Under the pieces are notes generated by a model. It was not told the origin of the DNA. It did not search any database and saw only the letters and a list, made by a program, of their open reading frames with translations. A stretch of DNA of 64,000 nt, taken from Vanessa cardui. Its lineage: Eukaryota; Arthropoda; Insecta; Lepidoptera; Nymphalidae. The stretch lies in contig NC_061126.1 of the NCBI RefSeq assembly GCF_905220365.1, positions 13,888,001 through 13,952,000 on the forward strand, in the 5' to 3' direction. The position numbers and the translations under genes are program-made. Shown piece after piece: positions 57,014 to 64,000 of this stretch (position 1 is the first letter of the stretch; the number at the start of each line of letters is the position of its first letter).

Positions 57014-58232
57014 TCAAACGTAGTTACACGCACACCAAGATAATAAAGGTAACTCGTTTGTTTTCGTGAAATGCGATGCTAGGTATATCAATCTTTTTTT
57101 TTTCTTGTTGAACAAAACTGGATTAGCTCATCGATCATGTAGCTCAGTTCAGTCTCGCATGAACGGTATTTGCGGTTGTAGATCCATTTTTCGTCAAAAG
57201 CGGTCAGTCGGTCTGAAATTCATTCGTTCTTTTGTTGATTGATCAATGAAAAGCATGCATCGTCGCGTTCAACTCTTTGAAGCTTGTTTAATTGGACTTG
57301 AAAGGTTCTTTCTCGTTTTATAATTTTTGTGATTAATTTCGAAAGGGCAGATGTTAATGCACATTTCTGCTTCGTTTGATGAGTAGTTTTCTTATAATTC
57401 TTTTAGATTTTTATTAAATATATTGTATTAAAAAAGTATTTAATATTTTTATGAACCAAAATATAAAACTTTATACAATGAGAGTCACCAATTTCAATAA
57501 GATTTGGAAATTACAATTCTTTGAATGTCCTGTGATACTTTATCAAGTAAATATATAACATCACGCTACAACCGGGCAGGGCAGTCAAAAACAACCAGCC
57601 CCAAAACACACAATAAAACAAACAATGAAATAAAAATACAACAGTATAAAGAAATCAACAGCCTCATCATAGACCAAGTTTTTATTCGGTGTTTTCTATT
57701 AATAGCTGCAAGTGACGTCACATCTCTGTATAATCATATTTTTATCCTAAAATTATAGCTAGCTTCCTTGCGTGAATTACTCATTAGTACTTATGATATC
57801 TTACAGCGCCTTCCAGCGCTGTCTTTAAAAGTTGTTCAACGTAGCTCTACAATTGCAAACAGTAACGTCTTACCGAGATATTTTCCTTCGGTTGGTGGAG
57901 TCCAATTAGTAAGCAGTAGTCGATTAAATCTCGTTAAAAATATCAATTGCTACCATTCCTTATTAGCCAATATTTCTACATGTTTTCCAACCGGTTTTTT
58001 ACATGACAATACAAACTAAAAAAATAAATAAACAAACATAATACAAGCAATATCGTTCTTAACTATCTGTGAGCCTTTTAATTTTAGTTTTATTTAATTT
58101 ATTTAACTAAATATGCTGTTGTATCTCTTGCTGCGTATAAACGACGTACAAGAAACTTACTAAAAGAAACACTTTTCTACTGTTCTATAATAAGAATACA
58201 TTAATATTTTACAAGCTATTACAGTATTATTC
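57014..58232. other. Unassigned DNA
   Basis: No gene confirmed. Open stretches at 57525-57758 and 57768-58019 are within chance expectation, and I recognise neither product. Confidence 0.35.
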
Positions 58233-58412
58233 TAAGCTAATATTATAAATGTCAGAGTAACTTTGTATGTCTGTTGCTCTTTCACGATCAAACCAATGGA
58301 TCGGATTTGACCAAATTTGACGTAAAGCAAATTAGAACTTCAAGTAAGGTCATACGCTACTTTTTTGTCTAACACATCAGAACCTACCCTAAAACGCGCC
58401 TGACATCCAGTC
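58233..58412 (+). mobile_element. Helitron, decayed ends
   Basis: CTAATATTATAAATGTCAGA, TGTCTGTTGCTCTTTCACG, AAGCAAATTAGAACTTC and CTACTTTTTTGTCTAACAC are Helitron body blocks in order. The 3' end (ACATCCAGTCG) has lost a clean CTAG. Confidence 0.5.
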
Positions 58413-59971
58413 GTATATAGTTATTTCATAAAAAGTTTTTTACGTGTATATTATTACAAACTTTTAATACCGGCTCTTACAATTTTTAAAAAAGGAATAA
58501 ATACTTATTTAAACGGAAACAGAGAGATCGAACACAAAGCAATTTCAAAAAAAGAATTATTATTCGAATCTAAAATACATTACAAAATTGGAAATACAAA
58601 ATGTTGTCATTCTTTAATAGAATTTTCTTGAAATATTCAGGAGCAACTGTATCTCATTTCCTGTTGCTACCCGTTCCTGCTTCGAACGGGCCAATTTAAT
58701 GTTTTACCTTAGGGTACTTTTTAAATGATGAGATGTAACAGGTATTACAATAATCAGGATCGATTCAAGTAATTGGCTCAAATGGGTACCCACTTTAAGT
58801 AAAGTAAATAAATAAAATATATTTGCTATGAATAAGCATAAGCTAGGTACGCCTGTCACACGACTAAAGAGGTTTTTGTTGTTGTTGTCACAGAATAACC
58901 TTATTTATACATTAATGAAATTAATGAAACTAATAACAATATTAATACAGATTAAAGACGTTCGCCTGTAGACTGATGCAAGTATAAACAAAATAAAATC
59001 GGAGTTTTTAGCACCAGTTCTTCCCTGGTATTATGCATATCTTTCCTTAGAAGTGATAGATGATACTGTAATGTGAAAGTATTAACTTTTCTTTCACCAA
59101 ATATCAATATTATATTTGGTATAATATAGTTGAATATTCCCCTGAGTGAATTGATACTCATACCTTTGACATTCATAAGATGTTCTTTAGAAAATTGGAC
59201 GATATAGTTTGTATAGCTGTTATAATATGAACTTATCATACTACATGATCTTAATAGAATCTATTCAATGCGAAGCCGTAAGAAGCCACTAGTTTCGTTA
59301 GTTCAAGAGTAACTATTATAAATTTACAGCAATTTACTTTGACAAAGTCGCGAATTGCACTGGGCGTCTGTATAACTCTTGCTCGTATAGTTTTGTGTAA
59401 GGACCTATGTATTTTAGGCTTGCGGCTAAGTTGAAAACTTGCTTGAGTTTAAGCGACATTTGTATGAAACACATATACCAAGCGTTAAGGATAGCTAATT
59501 TTCTTAAATAAATGAAGGGCATTGTTTAGCTTTGACGCAGAGTTTAACTTTAAAGATCGTTTCAGATTGTTATATTATTCAAAACTTCAATAAATTCGCT
59601 ACATGCAAGTTTCTATTTACCTTTGCCTCTTATGAGAACATACACAAAATAAGAACGCGAAACACATTGCTGCGTTCCTGGTTTACAACAAAACTTTGTT
59701 TAAAGGAATATCAAACACAATAAAAAGTAATAATTGTAAATTAACGGTAAACCGAATATATTTAAAAGTAAATTGTCATACTTATAGATAACCACGACAC
59801 GTAATACACTAATCATGTTACATGATAATAAATCAATAATTAAGAAACTTGTTTCGTCGTGTATTGTATTGTTACTTATATGTATTATATAACAAACACT
59901 ATACTTAAAGTTAATAAGTTTGAGAACAAATATAATAACAAAATTATTAATTATTAGTTCGAATATTCTAA
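58413..59971. other. Unassigned AT-rich DNA
   Basis: No gene or clear repeat was recognised. Confidence 0.4.
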
Positions 59972-60207
59972 AAGCTGATGTGGCCCAGTGGTTAGAAAGC
60001 GTGCGTCTGAACCGATGATTGTGGGTAGCAAGCACCAGGGAATGTTAATGTGTTTATAAATTCATCTCGTGCCCGGCGGTGAAGGAAAACATCTTGAGGA
60101 CACGTGTCTTATTTCATAGAACTTCTGCCACATGTGTATTCCACAAACCCGCAATGGAAAATGTTCCAAACATTTTCCTCGAAGGGAGAGGAGGCCTTAG
60201 CCTAGAA
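59972..60207 (+). mobile_element. SINE-1, decayed
   Basis: GATGTGGCCCAGTGGTTAG, CCGATGATTGTGGG, CGGCGGTGAAGGAAAACATC, CCACATGTGTATTCCAC and GGGAGAGGAGGCCTTAG are in order. The B box and the 3' CAGGCTG block are lost. Confidence 0.85.
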
Positions 60208-61293
60208 GGAAAGGTTGGCTGAAAGCCCTTGACGACTCTTATCTCTTAAAAACTGTTCGAGAAAAAATAATAAACAGTCAAGTGGTTTTACTAACAGTAG
60301 TATAATGTTTCTAATATGTACGTGACAATGAATAACTTAGAAACAGTAAAAATTTTATGAGCTAATATCATTGTTAAATCTCAAATAATTTAATATGAAA
60401 GTCTTAAAATTAACGATTTTATTTGAGAATATATTTGAGACTTTTTATGCAAATATTTATATTGCCTCATTAATCTTTTTAACGGATTGCAAATTATGCC
60501 TATATATATAGTATATACATAATTTGCTCTTTTCGTTTTGACATCTTCAAACCACTTAATTTCTTTTCTTTCGCTGTTAAAACGCCTTTACGTGTTTTCC
60601 CCGGAAATTAACATCATGTCATATCATGAACCCCAAATGTAGGACACACGGCCTAAGAACTCTAGACACTTCAGCACGCCAAAACAGCCACCGAACGAGA
60701 ATAGTGGGATCCATCTGTCTCTAAGGGGACATCACGGGATCGCTTGCGCATATTACCGTGACTACGCATTCCATAAATATAGTTTTTGGTTGCAGAAAGC
60801 TATTCTAAAAAGAACCTTCCAGTATATCCTCTTTAAAATCAAATCCATCCTTGTATGAGAAACTGAATCTCACACAGACAGTCTTTAAACGAGGCGACAA
60901 TGTCATAAAACACGGTGTAATTACAGCCACAGGGGACATAACGTATTAGATCCAATTGTTGACGAAGCGTTTACGGTGTCAGAAGTGGTTTATACATCTT
61001 GGAGTGCGCGGAGGTTATTACTGCTTGAGAATAGCCAAACAACAAACAAGGTTCATATACAAATTAAATTATTTGTGTCATGTTAAATATATCTTTATTA
61101 CTTTACTGGTGTCAATAAAGCACAGATTATTTCGCCAAAATCAAATAGGACGTAGGGGAAAGATTGATCAGCACGGAGGCTTATAATAAAAGGCGTAATT
61201 GTATCTTACAACTCATGCTTTTTTGTAAGAATCAACGTTAGTGAATTATGATTATTCATTATTTTGTTTAATTTATTTTTTATATATCTTGTC
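60208..61293. other. Unassigned DNA with small repeat scraps
   Basis: No gene seen. TTACAGCCACAGGGGACATA at 60922-60941 is a Rep-A scrap. GGATCGCTTGCGCATATTAC at 60739-60758 recalls motifs near 11217 and 27050. Confidence 0.3.
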
Positions 61294-61520
61294 GACCTCC
61301 GTGGTCGAGTGATGTGCACACCGGTTTTCAATGGTTCGCCACCACGAGGTCCCGGATTCGATTTCCGGCCAAGTCGATTTAGAAAATCATTAGTTTTCTA
61401 TTTTGTCTTGGGTCTAGGTGTTTGTGGTACCATCGTAACTTCTGACTTTCCATAACACAAGTGATTTAGCTACTTACATTGGGATCAGAGTAATGTACGT
61501 GATGTTGTCTCATATTTCTA
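61294..61520 (+). mobile_element. SINE-2, full length
   Basis: GACCTCCGTGGTCGAGTGA, ACACCGGTTTTCAATGG, the B box GGATTCGATTTCCGG, GGTGTTTGTGGTACC, ATTGGGATCAGAGTAATG and GTGATGTTGTCTC. A cytosine change in the B box suggests it is older than 46933. Confidence 0.88.
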
Positions 61521-61964
61521 TAAACTTTAATTAAAATTTCGACAGTGTTTTTCACGAATAAAAATATGTAATCACTTTTATTCTTAGTATAGTTTATAAA
61601 TAGATTAAATATATCTATAAAGTATATATGTAATATGTAGAATGGTGTAGACTTAAAAGAATTTCCAGAGACCCATATATGTCCGCAGACAACTTTCGAT
61701 ACGTGTCGCGCTGCACTCATTAAAATAAATTACTAGAAACTAAGATAGTTCCCTACTTGGTTTCCCTTTCACTTTTAATAGTTTTCTATTAAACTATTTT
61801 TATAACTTAATCGAAGAAAACAGAGACTCAAGTATATTAAACAAGATTATTATTATATTGAGTATTAATTTTATTGCAGTGTTTTTATTATTGTGTAATG
61901 TATATGTAATGTTGAATACTAACTAATAATGAAGTATATTTTTTAAGCTATAGGCAGGTGGAAG
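61521..61964. other. Unassigned AT-rich DNA
   Basis: No gene seen. Confidence 0.4.
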
Positions 61965-62083
61965 CACAAAAGGGAAACCTGACGGTTTTATGCCAGCTCA
62001 CTCGCCCTTCAAATCTGGATACATCAATAGTGGATTTGGTTCCTGCTTAGACGGGCTTGCACAAAATCTACCACCAAGAAAGG
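61965..62083 (-). repeat. Rep-A fragment
   Basis: CAGCTCACTCGCCCTTCAAA, then CTTAGACGGGCTTGCACAAA and TCTACCACCAAGAA, match the 5' half of Rep-A in reverse with an internal deletion. Confidence 0.55.
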
Positions 62084-62448
62084 ACAATGCATTTTTTCCT
62101 TATATTTTAAAATTATATAATCTTACATCACCAGAAATAAATAATAAGTATCTTAAAATCACAAAAAGAACGTTTGTGTTCGTTAAATATTAAAATTAAA
62201 AAGTACACTTTAAAAATGATTTAGTCTATGGAAATATTTAAATTTCCAAAGAGGTTTAACTCAATAAATAATGTTTAAACTTATAACTTTAGTCGTTTGT
62301 CCCGCTCCGTATATCGTGTGAGCTAACAGTTTGGGAACGGTGTTTAGAAGTTAAATTGGACAACAATTTCGCTTATAATTGTGTAAAACTATGGCGTACA
62401 AAACTAAATACTGTATAATTAATTTGAAAAAATTAAATATATGTAACT

Positions 62449-62831
62449 ATTTTCTAATACATCATATTAGTGACAGACTGACTATTTGTTGACCACATTC
62501 GTCACCTTGGGAAGGAGGGCTGGTTAATTTTTAGCCCAGAGGATCGGAATTGCAATTGAACGAGGAAGTGCTGCAAGCATTCTTGCCTCCATGACACGCG
62601 GTCAAGATTTATACAGTAACTAGTTTTAGTTCATATTTGTATATATTTAAGCATTTAATATTATTAAACCCTAAAAATACCAACCTTTGGAAGAAATGTA
62701 GGTATTTTCTATTACTTCGTATAAGTAACAGACTGACCATTATTTGAAAAATGAACCAATCTTTGGAACAAATGTGCCTATTTTCTATAACTTCATATAA
62801 GTAACAGACTGACGATTGGTTGACCAATGCA
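62449..62831. repeat. 76-bp tandem repeat around Rep-B copy 3
   Basis: Two 76-bp units begin at 62680 and 62756 (CCAACCTTTGG and CCAATCTTTGG), each with TATTTTCTAT, ATAAGTAACAGACTGAC. A third, diverged unit (TATTTTCTAATACATCATAT, GTGACAGACTGAC) lies at 62449-62490, on the other side of Rep-B. Confidence 0.7.
62491..62667 (-). repeat. Rep-B repeat, copy 3
   Basis: Reverse complement shares ATTAAATGCTTAAATATA, AACTAAAACTAGTTACTG, AAATCTTGACCGCGTG and CAATTCCGATCCTCTGGGC with copy 1 (836-1010) in the same order over about 175 bp. Confidence 0.7.
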
Positions 62832-62940
62832 CCAACCTAACAAATGTTGCGTATCTTGTTCCCGTAATTACAATAACTTCGTTTTGACCGAAACACAACA
62901 ATACTTATATATTTTGCTGTTTGGCGATAGAATATGCTCT
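62832..62940 (-). repeat. Rep-A fragment
   Basis: CCAACCTAACAAATG, TTCCCGTAATTACAATAAC, CCGAAACACAACAATACT and TGTTTGGCGATAGAATATG match Rep-A in reverse. Confidence 0.5.
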
Positions 62941-63125
62941 GGAGTCTGTATTTGGAAGTTGCAAGTGTACACTCTCGTGATTCTTCTCGTACGGATTATT
63001 AGAGTCAAGTACCGCGAATGCATTTCTGTTTGCTTATAGATTTGTACACTATAATATGCTCTGTCCGATTATCTTTTTTTTCCTTGAGATTGGCCGTCGT
63101 AACCGAGGTCGACCAGACGATATTA
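62941..63125 (+). mobile_element. SINE-3 body fragment
   Basis: GGAGTCTGTATTTGGAAGTT, AGTGTACACTCTCGTG, TTGTACACTATAATATGCTC and CTTGAGATTGGCCGTCGTAA match the SINE-3 body in order; the middle is deleted relative to 38122-38398. Confidence 0.55.
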
Positions 63126-64000
63126 CAAATAGCTTGCATAAAAAATGAAACCATTATACTTATTACTAGTACATTACACCCGTACAAGTTATACCCTGTA
63201 CAGTGTACAAGTTAGTTTGACCCTGAGATTTTCTAAATGTAAATTTTTCTTGTCGACGTAACTTTTTTTGAATTGCAAGGACGAAAATATAATTTTCTCA
63301 ATTTAATGGTTTTAAAGATAGTAAACACAAAAGTCCCTAAAGATTCGAACGTTATCCAAAAATTTTAAGACTTTTTATTGCTTCAAGGTAAAATTTAAAT
63401 AGGAAGACTGAAAATAATATACGCTTGTATAATGTTACATCGGTCAGGATGGGACACGAAAAACAGCCAGTAACTGTTATCAATATCGATTATAAAAAAT
63501 CATTATTAAAGATCATTGTTAATTTATTGCTACGAACGGAAACTTTCGGTTGGGGTCTCTTTGCTAGTGGTTGATTAAAGACCAATAGCTGGTATAACTC
63601 TTTCTAGAAAAATAAGGTAAAAAAACATCTTGTTACAAAAAGAGTTCTTGACAAATAGGTTTTATGTACACTACAAAACTGCTTAAATGCGGTAAGGTAA
63701 GGTGCCCCTTATTTTTGACGTCGAGTAAAAATAGAAAATGAAACCGCAACTTTTGCACATTTTATAATAGTTTTCCTTTTTAAAGTTTATAAGTCAAACT
63801 CTTAAGAATAACGGCAAGTTTAATAATTAACTAGCTTTTCTTAAAGTTATAAAATCTGAAATCAGCAACAATCCTTCTAAACTTTTAAAATTAATGTCAT
63901 GTTTTTTACAAAGTTTTTTATCGATTATGTAACACTATGCTGTTATCGAAATCATATGACTTACAGAAATAATTAATTTGAACAGATACTTTGGGTCCTG
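63126..64000. other. Unassigned AT-rich DNA to window end
   Basis: No gene or recognised repeat. Confidence 0.4.

Noticed and set aside
62449..62831. CRISPR-like array
   Set aside because: Two to three diverged 76-bp tandem units without spacers, in a eukaryotic genome; it is a minisatellite or element-associated repeat.
1..64000. A new operon-like or defence system
   Set aside because: No gene clusters, no bacterial-type signals and no intact genes were found; what structure I could recognise is mostly transposable-element remnants, short repeats and hairpins, and much of the rest is unassigned AT-rich DNA.

Overview
This looks like nuclear DNA from a lepidopteran, most likely a nymphalid butterfly. 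It is AT-rich, has no long open reading frames, and is full of short interspersed repeats that I associate with butterflies: a Metulj-like tRNA-derived SINE, two other tRNA-derived SINE families, Helitrons with lepidopteran-type ends, and RTE and Penelope retroelement debris. The organism is an inference from repeat families recalled from general knowledge; no database was searched.

I find no complete gene. The window reads as intergenic or deep-intronic DNA with a thick layer of transposable-element remnants. The best protein-coding remnants all belong to mobile elements: a Helitron replicase N-terminal region (about 3.13-3.89 kb, minus), the C-terminal end of an RTE reverse transcriptase (27.3-27.8 kb, plus), a R1/jockey-like LINE segment (28.77-28.96 kb, minus), a Penelope GIY-YIG endonuclease (32.6-33.1 kb, minus, with a second decayed copy near 53.0-53.15 kb) and a MADF-like scrap inside a Harbinger-like element (54.2-54.8 kb). 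A few short exon-like islands with splice acceptors (20.51, 23.36, 24.51 and 47.28 kb, plus strand) could be host exons, but each is weak by itself.

Layout. 0-9 kb: Rep-A and Rep-B repeats, a small Helitron, SINE-2, a 1.57-kb Helitron with a replicase remnant, another Helitron end, SINE-1 and a near-complete Rep-A. 9-20 kb: mostly unassigned AT-rich DNA with Rep-A, Rep-B and Helitron fragments, a perfect 18-bp palindrome and a SINE-3. 20-26 kb: a piggyBac-like terminus, exon-like islands, SINE pieces and a SINE-1 with an exact 15-bp target duplication. 26.9-29.3 kb: a 2.4-kb hAT-type element with matching ends and an exact 8-bp target duplication, filled with fragments of other retroelements. 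29-36 kb: Helitron, SINE-1, Penelope fold-back, TA microsatellite plus SINE-1. 36-52 kb: scattered SINEs, Rep-A and Helitrons, including a SINE inserted in a SINE. 52-57 kb: a duplicated 0.23-kb sequence of unknown type, a Tc1/mariner MITE, a Harbinger-like element inside a SINE-1, and two further SINE-1 copies. 57-64 kb: SINE-1, SINE-2 and SINE-3 fragments, Rep-B and a 76-bp tandem repeat.

Naming used below. SINE-1: tRNA-like head with A box TGGCCCAGTGG and B box GGTTCAAACCC, (GTT)n tail. SINE-2: head GACCTCCGTGGTCGAGTGG, B box GGTTCGATTCC. SINE-3: head TGCCTCGTTGGTCTAG, long body. Rep-A: about 290-bp repeat running from TTACTTGGTGGTAGGG to CCAACCTATACCATAAAA. Rep-B: about 175-bp repeat containing AATTGCAATTCCGATCCT. 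Rep-C: repeat containing GTAATTACC and GGCTTGCAGGCGCGTTG. Helitron orientation is 5' TC to 3' CTAG.
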